DNA from: Candidatus Parcubacteria bacterium
GTDB lineage: Bacteria > Patescibacteriota > Minisyncoccia > Phycocordibacterales > GCA-2747955
Reading direction: 5' to 3'
Assembly (NCBI GenBank): GCA_027039745.1
Contig: JALUMP010000015.1
Span: 1 to 14,590, forward strand
Length of the DNA stretch: 14,590 bases
This document shows, piece after piece, positions 6,805 through 14,590 of the stretch; the first letter of the stretch is position 1, and every line of letters starts with the position of its first letter. A model generated the notes under the pieces. That model saw only the letters and a program-made list of their open reading frames with translations, made no database searches and had not been told where the DNA came from. The translations under genes and the position numbers were made by a program.

Positions 6805-7566
6805 TTATTTTTTTGCTTTCACAGCGAGGTCTTTTAATTCTTGCTTTTTACCTCTTATCAAATATTCTTGGCCTGCTGTCATCAAGTTGATAGTAATCCA
6901 ATATAGGGCAATTGCTGCATTAAGTCTTGTAGCTAACATAATTATAATTAAAATAGGAAGTCCAAATTTTAAGTTTACTTTCATAGATTCACCAAAAGAC
7001 TCTTTAATATTTTTTGATTTTTTCTTGAAGTCAGATAGTTTAACCTCAGGCATTGTTATATGTAAAGATAAAAATTGAGTAGCTCCAGCTATTACTGCAA
7101 GTATTAAGTTTGGGCTATTTAGATCAATAGTGCCTAACAAAGTCATAGCTATGTCAGATGGAGCAGAAACAAATGAATATAGTCTTTCCATTGCAATTTT
7201 TGGTAGACCGCCTCTATAAAAGATAAAATACATAGAAATCAAATAAGGCATTTGCACAAAAATAGGTAAAAACATAGCGGAGAATTTAATATTATGTTTT
7301 TGATAGATGCTTATCATCTCCATTCCCAAAGCTTGTTTTTCTTGTTGGGTTAATCCCTTTGCTTTTTGTTTTTCTTTTAAAGCATCTAAATCTGGCTTTG
7401 CTTTTTGCATAGCAATTTGATTACTCACTTGTATCCTATGGATAGGCATCAAAATCAGTTTTACAATAATTGTGGTTACAATAATTGTCATTCCAAAGTC
7501 TGGTAAATGCCCAGCTAAAAAAACTACGAGATTATATATTGGATTATAAAATAATGTACTTAACAT
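6805..7566 (-). CDS. yidC: Membrane protein insertase YidC/Oxa1
   Basis: A 253-residue Oxa1-type insertase without the large periplasmic domain of Gram-negative YidC. Hydrophobic segments lie at about residues 24-42 (FGMTIIVTTIIVKLILMPI), 100-120 (MFLPIFVQMPYLISMYFIF), 155-170 and 202-240 (ending ALYWITINLM). The charged loop KAKPDLDALKEKQK (about 56-69) is the typical first cytoplasmic hairpin. YidC inserts small membrane proteins, including subunits a and c of ATP synthase. It lies 53 bases downstream of rplI with no terminator between, so the two may be co-transcribed; a TACAAT box within the gap could also serve it. Trp is UGG. The ATG has no Shine-Dalgarno site. Confidence 0.96.
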   Translation of the reverse strand: MLSTLFYNPIYNLVVFLAGHLPDFGMTIIVTTIIVKLILMPIHRIQVSNQIAMQKAKPDLDALKEKQKAKGLTQQEKQALGMEMISIYQKHNIKFSAMFLPIFVQMPYLISMYFIFYRGGLPKIAMERLYSFVSAPSDIAMTLLGTIDLNSPNLILAVIAGATQFLSLHITMPEVKLSDFKKKSKNIKESFGESMKVNLKFGLPILIIIMLATRLNAAIALYWITINLMTAGQEYLIRGKKQELKDLAVKAKK

Positions 7567-7619
7567 AATGATTTAATTAAAATTAATGGGGGTTATTGTA
7601 TCATGCGTAAAATAAAAAA

Positions 7620-8045
7620 CTATGAAGCTTTTACAATAAGTGTGATTTTTGCTTTTAGGTTTGATAATTGTATTTTTAGGTTATATTCTCCAACTTCTTT
7701 TATATCTTCTGTTAAAATTATGCTCTTTTCTTCTACATTTAACAAATCAGCGATATCTTTTTTTCTAATTGAGGCAAAGAGATGACCAACATCGTTGCTT
7801 GGTTTACTAATAGAAAAAGTCTGTTTATTTATTTTTCTAAATTTCTCTTCTTCTTTTTTTTGGTTCTTTTCTTTTGTCTTATCGGCCACTTCTTTTTGGT
7901 GTTTTATTTTTTTTAATTCTCCACCAACACCAATTTTTGCCAAACCATTTTTAATTAAGAAATTTCTTCCATACCCTTCTGCCACTTCTACTACATCTCC
8001 TTTTTGTCCTACCTTACGGACATTCTTCAATAATATTACTTTCAT
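7620..8045 (-). CDS. rplI: Ribosomal protein bL9
   Basis: A 141-residue bL9. The N-terminal rRNA-binding domain is clear (MKVILLKNVRKVGQKGDVVE, then GYGRNFLI), followed by a long Lys/Glu helix (about residues 42-75) and a C-terminal domain (HLFASIRKKDIADLL onward). It stabilises the L1-stalk base region and supports reading-frame maintenance. bL9 is reported missing from some candidate-phyla groups (Microgenomates, WWE3), so its presence argues against those. A -10 box close to the ATG implies a near-leaderless transcript. Stop TAG. Confidence 0.96.
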   Translation of the reverse strand: MKVILLKNVRKVGQKGDVVEVAEGYGRNFLIKNGLAKIGVGGELKKIKHQKEVADKTKEKNQKKEEEKFRKINKQTFSISKPSNDVGHLFASIRKKDIADLLNVEEKSIILTEDIKEVGEYNLKIQLSNLKAKITLIVKAS

Positions 8046-8054
8046 ATAGTGTAT

Positions 8055-8060
8055 ATTATA
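8055..8060 (-). promoter_or_regulatory. -10 box of rplI (near-leaderless)
   Basis: TATAAT on the minus strand, nine bases before the rplI ATG; the expected mRNA start is about three bases before the start codon. The -35 region is not recognisable. Confidence 0.55.
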
Positions 8061-8119
8061 TCAAATTTTTAATATTTAATGAGATTTTTAATTACAAGAT
8101 ATGATAAGATGTAGATATT

Positions 8120-8914
8120 ATGGTATTTAAGATAATGAAGATTTCTTTAAAATATTTATTATTATTTATTTTAGGAATAGTAGTGTTAGCTATTTTAGGG
8201 AGTTTTGGCTTGTGGTTTTTCAAAGAGCCTTCAAATAATAGAATTTGAGAGTTCGGACAAGAAAAAAATCAATATGTAAAAATAGAAAAAGACAATATCG
8301 AGGTTAAAGATTTACGGGATTTTGATTGGACAAAAAAAGGTCATGAAACTAATTTCAGAGATTTTAGTTTTAATCTTTCAGATATAGATGGTTTAGAGGT
8401 TGGGGTTTCTCATTTTTCTACACATGAGGGAATAGGGCATGTCTTTTTAATTTTTACTATGCACAATGGAAAAGATATTGCTTTGTCTATAGAAAGCAGA
8501 AGAGAGGTTGGAGAAAGTTTTTCATTACAAGGAGGCTTGCTTTTTGACTATGAATTGATTTACATCTTAACTACTAAAAATGACTTACTTTCTTTAAGAG
8601 AAAAAAGAAAAGAAAGAGTATATGTATATCCGATAAAAATTGATGCACAAAAAGCTCAAAAACTATTTTTACTTATTGCCGAAAAAGTAAACTCATTATA
8701 TGAAACACCAGAATTTTATCATTTATTTTTTAAAAATTGCACAAATCTTATAGTAAAGGAGGTAGAAAAAATTTCAGATCGAAAATTTCCTTTTTATGAA
8801 GAAACTTTCGCTCCAGGATATACAGGAGAAACATTGTTTAAAATGGGACTAATAGACACAGAGTTAAAAGACTTCAAAAAAATAAGAGAAAAATTTCTTG
8901 TTGATTTCAAATAG
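8120..8914 (+). CDS. DUF4105 membrane-anchored protein (one in-frame UGA)
   Basis: A 264-residue protein with an N-terminal membrane helix (about residues 10-34) and an extracytoplasmic DUF4105 domain. Domain marks are NNRI-x-EFGQ (N-terminal block), VKDLRDFDW, EGIGHVFLIF, ALSIESRREVGESF, FDYELIYI, RVYVYPI and the FYHLFFKNCTNLIVK Cys/Asn motif; the last resembles NlpC/P60-like fold cores. Residue 43 is UGA (8246-8248), exactly where DUF4105 proteins have a conserved Trp (NxRxW): the best single evidence in the window for UGA=Trp. ATG 8135 is an alternative start. TATGAT at 8100-8105 is a possible -10. The DUF2339 gene follows after 55 bases with no terminator. Confidence 0.88.
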
Positions 8915-8969
8915 AAAATTATATGAAGTGTGTTAATATTTAATAGTTATTAATTAAATATTAAAAAAT

Positions 8970-11069
8970 ATGGAGAATAATCAAGAAAAATCAATGGTTG
9001 ATTATATTATTAAAAAATGGTTTCCAATAATTGGAGTTTTATTTGTGGTCGGGGGAATATCATATCTTTTTTATGATGGATTATGACAAAGTCTTAGTGA
9101 GGGAGGGAGATTAACGCTCGGATTTGTTTTAGGGATATTATTTATAGCTGGTGGTTATAGTTTTGACAAAAAACTTAAAGGTTTTGCAGATGTGGTAATA
9201 GGAGGAGGAATTTTGATATTGTATTTAACTTTAATTTTTGGTTCAAGATTTGAGGGGGTTAATTCTGCTTTGATTCCAGAGCTATGAGCTTTGATTGTTG
9301 CTTTGATTTTTTCTACTGCAGTGGCTGGTTATTCATATTCAAGAAAATCAAAACATATTTTAGCTTTAGGGTTATTGGGTGGTTATTTAACACCATTTTT
9401 TATTGGTAAAGCTGGAGAATTTCATAGTTATTTAGCTAGTGGTAATGCTTTTGATTATAATTTAAGTTTACCTGTATTTTTAATTTATTTTGCTATTTTG
9501 GGCTTGGCTATCTTTTTGGTATCAAATAAAATGTTTTTAAAAGGAATAGGGCTTTTAAATTCAGTAGGGTTGTTTTTAGGCACATTTTCATTAGTTGCTT
9601 TAAAAGGAGATGAGTTTTCTCAACATACTGGGGCGTTAGTGATATTTTCGTTAGTGGTTATAGCTTTTCATATTTCAGCAATGGTTATAAACGCTCGCAA
9701 GTTTGAAAATCAATCAGACCCATTTTTGATAGGAGGATATATTTTACCATTAGTTTGGTTTGTTGTATTTATGGGGAGTTTTGTTTCTCCTCAATTGTCA
9801 GATAATATTTTATCTGTCATTTTTGGAGCAGTATCTTTTATATATTTTGGAGCTTGATATTATATAAGAAATATTACTCATTCCGATAAACATTTTTCGC
9901 TTTATATCAGTGGGATGCTTTCATTGGTTGTCTCTATTATTTATATACTTCCAATTTGAAAGGAATATGCTGGTTTATTATTTAGTTTAATATCTTTAGT
10001 TTTTTTAGGTTTATATATAGCAAAACCATTAATTCAAAGAGAAATTTCTTTTCTCATATTTGGGATTTCTGGAGTTTTATATAATTTAAATCATTTATCA
10101 AGTATTCATTTTTCTGGTATTGGGGCAATCAAAGGAACTTCTATTTTTATTATCTTAACTCTTATACCATTTATAATTGCTTCACCAACATTTAAATTAG
10201 TTAAGATTCGAGGAAAATTTGGTGGTTTGAGAAAGCTTTTTGGTTATTTAGCCATAGCTTCTATTGTGGGGATTTTAATAGAAGATATTATAGGTTTAGA
10301 CGCGATACCAACAGAATTTCTTTTCTTAACTATTCCAGCAGCTATTATTTTGTATTCTGGAGTTAAAGAAAAAGAATGAAAATCTAAAAATAAATTTTTT
10401 ATATGATCAAGTAGTATTGCAATGCTTGGTTTTTATAGTAGCTTTATGACAATTTTGAATAGGTTTTATCCAGCTCCTGAAGGTCTTTATCCTTTATCAA
10501 CAACAGAAAGTTTGATAGGAATATCTACACTAGTAATTTTGTATTTAAACTTTAAACATTATGTTATATTTAAATCAGAAACAGCTATTACTAAAGTTCC
10601 ATTTTTTATAACTTTCTCTTTTTATCTTACTTTGTGATCAGTGGTGACACATGAGATGTTGGGCTTGTTTAATATGTTGGGTCTTGATTTTTCTGATCCG
10701 CATATTCAAGGTATTAGAGCTTTTACTATTACTCTTTGGTGAGTGGCTCTTGCAATATTTATGATGTTTAGAAGTGAAAAGACTGGTTTAAGAGATCAAA
10801 AGAATATTGGGTTTGCATTGTTGGCTGCAACAATTTTAAAGTTGGTATTTTACGATTTAGCTAATGTCAATACTAATTTAAAAGTCTTCTTGTTTATTAT
10901 AATTGGTGCCGCTATTATGGCAGTTGCTTATTATAAAAATAAGAATGATCCGGATGATGATTCTAATGATAAGGGGAAAAAAATAGAGATAGAAAAAAAA
11001 CCAATTGCACAACAAATAGAACCTTTAGCACCGGAAGTTCCAATCAATAACGAAATTGATAATTTTTAA
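8970..11069 (+). CDS. DUF2339 polytopic membrane protein with eight in-frame UGA codons
   Basis: One continuous 699-residue frame once UGA is read; standard code would break it into several fragments. UGA codons are residues 39, 106, 296, 330, 470, 479, 556 and 591 (starting at 9084, 9285, 9855, 9957, 10377, 10404, 10635, 10740), against only three UGG. The protein is almost wholly hydrophobic, with many predicted helices, and ends in a charged Pro-rich cytoplasmic tail of about 45 residues. GRLTLGFVLGILFIAGG near the N-terminus and FALLAATILKLVFYDLA near the end fit the DUF2339 pattern. Function of the family is unknown to me; a role in envelope biology is a guess. Most UGA positions lie in or beside membrane helices. 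It is probably co-transcribed with the DUF4105 gene. Confidence 0.85.
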
Positions 11070-11089
11070 TTAAAAATTCTAACTCAAAC

Positions 11090-11113
11090 AAAAAACAGCT
11101 AAAGCTGTTTTTT
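11090..11113. terminator. Terminator between the DUF2339 gene and tRNA-Thr
   Basis: An 11-bp stem AAAAAACAGCT with AGCTGTTTTTT around loop AA, with T-runs on both strands; it serves both convergent units. Confidence 0.85.
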
Positions 11114-11119
11114 TATTTG

Positions 11120-11193
11120 AGCCACTTCCCAGAGTCGAACTGGGGACCTCAGCCTTACCATGGCTGCGCTCTAACCTCCTGAGCTAAAGTGGC
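11120..11193 (-). tRNA. tRNA-Thr (anticodon GGU)
   Basis: Read on the minus strand, acceptor GCCACTT pairs with AAGTGGC (7 bp), the D arm is GCTC...GAGC, the anticodon arm is CAGCC-ATGGTAA-GGCTG with anticodon GGT, and the T arm is CCCAG-TTCGACT-CTGGG. The discriminator base is U. CCA is not encoded. A TATAAT box lies at plus-strand 11209-11214, 15 bases upstream. Confidence 0.95.
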
Positions 11194-11208
11194 TTATTAG
11201 GCAGAAAT

Positions 11209-11214
11209 ATTATA
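11209..11214 (-). promoter_or_regulatory. -10 box of tRNA-Thr
   Basis: TATAAT on the minus strand, 15 bases before the mature tRNA; the -35 is weak (AGACAA about 16 bases upstream). Confidence 0.5.
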
Positions 11215-11283
11215 GCAAAGAAAATGTTTTTTGTCTGAAATTTAGAGGCTAAAATGGATTAAATCAATATATAGTATAAATGC

Positions 11284-11312
11284 TTGACTTTTATTTTATT
11301 TTCATATATAAT
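11284..11312 (+). promoter_or_regulatory. Strong rRNA promoter
   Basis: TTGACT (11284-11289), a 17-base spacer and a perfect TATAAT (11307-11312). It is the best sigma70-type promoter in the window, placing the start near 11319 with a leader of about 310 bases before 16S. Confidence 0.88.
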
Positions 11313-11318
11313 GTGCCG

Positions 11319-11630
11319 GCATTTGTTCATTGAAAATAGATTAGTTGAAAGAAAGATTCTAAATTTTAAGACGAAAAAAGTTTGGAGTCATATTTTTTTT
11401 ATAAAAATTAATTTCTACTGATTAATATTACTAATTGTAATACTATATTATTTAAGATTAAATATTTATATTTAATCGAAATAGTGTAAGTAACTTTTGA
11501 CGAGAGTATTTTTGGAGACAAAGGAAATTTTTCTTTTGCTCCGTTTATTTCTAAGCAAAATAATAAGAATGAAAATTTATTTTCATTTCTGATTGAGCAA
11601 GGAGGTATCGGATTTTATATCAGATATTTT
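11319..11630 (+). other. 16S leader with processing stem
   Basis: No gene here. Notable parts: a hairpin at 11456-11477 (GATTAAATAT with ATATTTAATC), inside weaker outer pairing. TCTTTTGCTCCGTTTA at 11532-11547 is perfectly complementary to 13266-13281 downstream of 16S. The pairing extends outward with G-U pairs to about 25 bp (11524-11548 with 13265-13290). This is the expected double-stranded RNase III-type substrate that loops out pre-16S. A small hairpin, GAATGAAAAT with ATTTTCATTTC, lies just inside. Confidence 0.8.
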
Positions 11631-13151
<1,521 letters not shown>

Positions 13152-13264
13152 AAATTGTTATATATCATTTGATATATAATTTAACGGTTGATTTGTTTTT
13201 TACAAAGACACTAATATGCTGTCTATAAAGTATATTCGCTCATGACAAGATACGCGTTACTTTT

Positions 13265-13290
13265 ATAAACGGAGCAAAAGAAAGATTTTT
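13265..13290 (+). other. Downstream half of the pre-16S processing stem
   Basis: TAAACGGAGCAAAAGA (13266-13281) pairs perfectly with 11532-11547 upstream of 16S, and flanking bases extend the helix. It shows the 16S precursor is excised as a unit. Confidence 0.8.
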
Positions 13291-13356
13291 TCTCAACTTT
13301 CGTTTAAAGTTACACAATAAAGTAATATTAAAATCTATTTAAAATTTTAACAAATA

Positions 13357-13382
13357 AAAAAATCACCGGAAGGTGGTTTTTT
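13357..13382 (+). terminator. Terminator ending the 16S unit
   Basis: Stem AAAAAATCACC with GGTGGTTTTTT (one U-G pair) around loop GGAA, followed by T-run. It lies about 205 bases after 16S with no 23S, 5S or spacer tRNA before it. Confidence 0.85.
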
Positions 13383-13385
13383 GTA

Positions 13386-13414
13386 TTGTCAATCTTTATA
13401 ATATCTATTATAAA
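13386..13414 (+). promoter_or_regulatory. Promoter of the 13450 gene
   Basis: TTGTCA (13386-13391), a 17-base spacer and TATAAA (13409-13414); the expected start is about 29 bases before the ATG. Confidence 0.6.
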
Positions 13415-13449
13415 TGGTATTATATTATTAATAATTAATTATAAATTAT

Positions 13450-13983
13450 ATGAATGATAATAAAATAACATATCCTGATGGATCAACGCTAGCAGATCAC
13501 AAGTTTATACAAAAAAATGAAGAAGCCAAAAAAGAAATTAAAAAATTACCAGTAGAGTTTAGAGCAGTAGCCTTTGCTTATGTTTTAAAAAATAAGTTTC
13601 CACCTAGTCCTAGTTTTTCTAGTGCTTTGGAAGAAGCTAAAACAGCAGAAAAGTGTCAAGGTCTGGGTGAGGAAGAGAAAAGCTTTATAGAAGATAAAGT
13701 TAATAGTGGTCGGTATACTTACGTTGGAGCTTTTGAAGAACTTGAATGCAAAAGAGAATTTGATAAGGCAGATAAAAAGTATAAAAAGATTGCAGAAGAA
13801 AAAGAGGTAGAGACATATTCTCAAAAGATGGATATAGTAAATATTGAAAAAAAGACAGATAAATTTCCAAAGGAATTACAAAAATTTATTAAGGAAAAAA
13901 TTAAAGTTACAGATGATAGGAAGGAAATATTAAATCTTTTGGATAACTATATCGATGAAGGGATTTGGATTAATGAAGATTAA
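13450..13983 (+). CDS. Hypothetical charged protein
   Basis: A 177-residue soluble protein rich in Lys and Glu, with no signal peptide or membrane helix. I recognise no family. The first third holds LPVEFRAVAFAYVLKNKFP and the middle YTYVGAFEELECKREFDKAD; the rest is predicted helical, and the C-terminus is acidic (YIDEGIWINED). Two cysteines are present and one Trp, encoded UGG. It has its own promoter, no Shine-Dalgarno site and a TAA stop. Codon use matches the neighbours, so recent transfer is not indicated. Confidence 0.8.
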   Translation: MNDNKITYPDGSTLADHKFIQKNEEAKKEIKKLPVEFRAVAFAYVLKNKFPPSPSFSSALEEAKTAEKCQGLGEEEKSFIEDKVNSGRYTYVGAFEELECKREFDKADKKYKKIAEEKEVETYSQKMDIVNIEKKTDKFPKELQKFIKEKIKVTDDRKEILNLLDNYIDEGIWINED

Positions 13984-14065
13984 GAAGAAAGAGAAGACAA
14001 ACAATAATTATTATTTAGAGGTGGACAAAGAAAGATTTTTTATGGTTAAATTTTTACAATAAATA

Positions 14066-14094
14066 AAAGTTATTTTTATATAAAATAATTTTTC
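14066..14094 (+). terminator. Possible weak A+T stem-loop downstream of the 13450 gene
   Basis: AAAGTTATTTT can pair with AAAATAATTTTT around TATAT, followed by TTCTT. The stem has almost no GC, so a terminator role is uncertain. The rest of 13984-14106 shows no gene or other clear signal. Confidence 0.35.
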
Positions 14095-14106
14095 TTAAAA
14101 ATAGAA

Positions 14107-14122
14107 ATACAAAATTTTGTAT
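14107..14122. promoter_or_regulatory. Perfect 16-base palindrome upstream of the RNA-locus promoter
   Basis: ATACAAAATTTTGTAT is fully self-complementary and ends eight bases before a TATAAT box, covering the -35 zone. It could be an operator. It has no GC-rich core and no T-run, so it is not a terminator. Confidence 0.5.
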
Positions 14123-14127
14123 GGTTG

Positions 14128-14136
14128 TGTTATAAT
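14128..14136 (+). promoter_or_regulatory. Extended -10 promoter of the tRNA-Cys locus
   Basis: TGTTATAAT contains a perfect TATAAT with an upstream TG at extended -10 spacing. The predicted start near 14143 would give a transcript running through the structured leader and the tRNA-Cys copies to the terminator at 14487. Confidence 0.6.
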
Positions 14137-14236
14137 GGTTGTCGTCGATAAGACAGATAACAGCACGGTGAAAAAGCGCAAGTCAAACAACAGGGCAACG
14201 GTCACAGACCGTTCTGTTAAAAAACTTGGACTTTAA
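14135..14236 (+). CDS. Possible small basic protein, 33 residues, or structured leader RNA
   Basis: An ATG within the TATAAT box opens a 33-residue frame (MVVVDKTDNSTVKKRKSNNR, then ATVTDRSVKKLGL) ending in TAA. It is Lys/Arg-rich. Against coding: the ATG overlaps the -10 box, so that promoter could not include it in the mRNA, and codons such as GTC, CGC, ACG and AGG are richer in G+C than in the genes nearby. The same bases hold a strong hairpin at about 14188-14220 (AACAG, AACGGTC, loop ACA, GACCGTT, CTGTT) inside possible AAGTC/GACTT pairing. I favour a structured RNA but cannot exclude the peptide. Confidence 0.3.
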   Translation: MVVVDKTDNSTVKKRKSNNRATVTDRSVKKLGL

Positions 14237-14277
14237 AATTGTGTTAAGGTTAAAATTAGGTGGCGTAAGTTAAATAT

Positions 14278-14354
14278 GGCATGGTGGCGAAGTGGTAACG
14301 CAACGGTCTGCAAAACCGCTATTCGTCAAAGTTTAAAATTAGCCAATTCCCGCC
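14278..14354 (+). pseudogene. Truncated tRNA-Cys copy (5' half only)
   Basis: 14278-14325 is identical over 48 bases to the 5' part of the intact tRNA-Cys at 14381-14428: acceptor 5' strand, D arm and whole anticodon arm with GCA. It then diverges. Only a fragment of the T arm (CAATTCCCGCC, 14344-14354) remains, now forming a separate hairpin with TGGGCGGGAG, and the 3' acceptor strand CCATGCC is missing. It cannot fold as a normal tRNA. Confidence 0.8.
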
Positions 14355-14380
14355 TGGGCGGGAGAATACAATTAATATAA

Positions 14381-14452
14381 GGCATGGTGGCGAAGTGGTA
14401 ACGCAACGGTCTGCAAAACCGCTATTCGCGGGTTCAATTCCCGCCCATGCCT
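14381..14452 (+). tRNA. tRNA-Cys (anticodon GCA)
   Basis: Acceptor GGCATGG pairs with CCATGCC (7 bp), D arm GCG...CGC, anticodon loop CTGCAAA with GCA and four paired bases beside one A-C mismatch, T arm GCGGG-TTCAATT-CCCGC, and discriminator U, the identity base for CysRS. CCA is not encoded. A terminator follows eight bases later. It lies between two partial copies of itself at spacings of 103 and 100 bases. Confidence 0.93.
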
Positions 14453-14459
14453 CAAAGAC

Positions 14460-14487
14460 AAACCAGTAAGATTCTGGTTTTTGTTTT
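14460..14487 (+). terminator. Terminator after tRNA-Cys
   Basis: AAACCAG pairs with CTGGTTT around TAAGATT, followed by TTGTTTT. A variant copy of this sequence, lengthened by about 10 bases, ends the window (14560-14590). Confidence 0.7.
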
Positions 14488-14510
14488 GCAGACCGGGTCT
14501 GACTGATTCT

Positions 14511-14552
14511 GGCATTGGCCGCTATTTATGGGTTCAATTCCCGCCCATGCCT
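14511..14552 (+). pseudogene. Truncated tRNA-Cys copy (acceptor and T arm only)
   Basis: CCGCTATT at 14519 and GGGTTCAATTCCCGCCCATG at 14530, followed by CCT, match the intact gene at an exact 100-base offset. Directly before them, GGCATTGG keeps the 5' acceptor strand with one extra T, so GGCAT(T)GG can still pair with CCATGCC. The D arm and most of the anticodon arm are deleted. What remains could fold as an acceptor/T-arm minihelix of about 42 bases. Confidence 0.7.
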
Positions 14553-14590
14553 CAAAAACAAACCAGTAAAATCAGTAAGATTCTGGTTTT

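Noticed and set aside
8970..11069. DUF2339 region as a pseudogene with many nonsense mutations
   Set aside because: All interruptions are UGA, none UAA or UAG, and the frame never shifts over 2.1 kb; other, conserved genes show the same.
13277..14041. 15-base match AAAGAAAGATTTTTT at 13277-13291 and 14027-14041 as a possible att or antitermination site
   Set aside because: A/T-rich low complexity; chance is plausible and no element boundaries agree with it.
14278..14452. UGA read as cysteine because tRNA-Cys is amplified
   Set aside because: UGA positions align with Trp, not Cys, in DUF4105 and DUF11 contexts, and the extra copies are broken.
14278..14552. CRISPR array from the spaced tRNA repeats
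   Set aside because: Repeats are tRNA-Cys sequences, only three, of different extents; no cas genes.

Overview
ORGANISM. The DNA is very A+T-rich. The 16S rRNA gene has features I associate with the candidate phyla radiation (Patescibacteria): a GCAGCAGCGG 530 loop, a TTGTACTCACCGCCC decoding site, ATTAGATACCCCTGTAGTCC, and the GTCAGTTCGTGGCTTGAG block. Thirteen in-frame UGA codons lie inside five otherwise intact genes, and none of the 14 convincing CDSs ends in UGA (TAA and TAG only). UGA is therefore a sense codon. Context, above all the conserved Trp of the DUF4105 family, points to Trp; the recoding I know from this radiation is UGA=Gly (Absconditabacteria/Gracilibacteria), so Trp versus Gly should be tested. 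The 16S 3' end lacks the CCUCC anti-Shine-Dalgarno core, no gene has a Shine-Dalgarno site, and several -10 boxes sit 6-11 nt before the ATG, so leaderless or near-leaderless initiation is likely.

LAYOUT. 1-968: 3' end of a secreted, C-terminally anchored surface protein, then a terminator. 975-2779: an F0-only ATP synthase operon (AtpI/AtpZ-like protein, a, c, b) with its own promoter and terminator; no F1 genes follow. Subunit c carries a two-carboxylate, Na+-type ion site. 2779-4193: peptidyl-tRNA hydrolase (-) divergent from an SPFH/stomatin-like protein (+). 4194-4499: two large related hairpin elements and a terminator. 4529-4987: a protein made of two 56-residue repeats (-). 5047-5621: a gene-free stretch with MITE-like repeats, hairpins and a polypurine minisatellite. 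5622-8045: rmuC (+), then convergent yidC and rplI (-). 8120-11113: a DUF4105 protein and a 699-residue DUF2339 membrane protein, split by nine UGA codons under the standard code. 11120-11193: tRNA-Thr(GGU) (-). 11284-13382: a stand-alone 16S unit with promoter, processing stem, extended helix 39 and terminator; no 23S gene follows. 13386-13983: an unrecognised charged protein. 14107-14590: a palindrome, an extended -10 promoter, a possible 33-residue ORF or structured RNA, and a tRNA-Cys(GCA) flanked by two oppositely truncated copies of itself.

HOW IT FITS. Most genes are housekeeping: membrane energetics (F0, YidC inserts subunits a and c), translation (Pth, L9, 16S, tRNAs) and DNA maintenance (RmuC). 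The unusual part is the decoding apparatus: UGA recoding, no anti-SD, unlinked 16S, and a duplicated and decayed tRNA-Cys locus.
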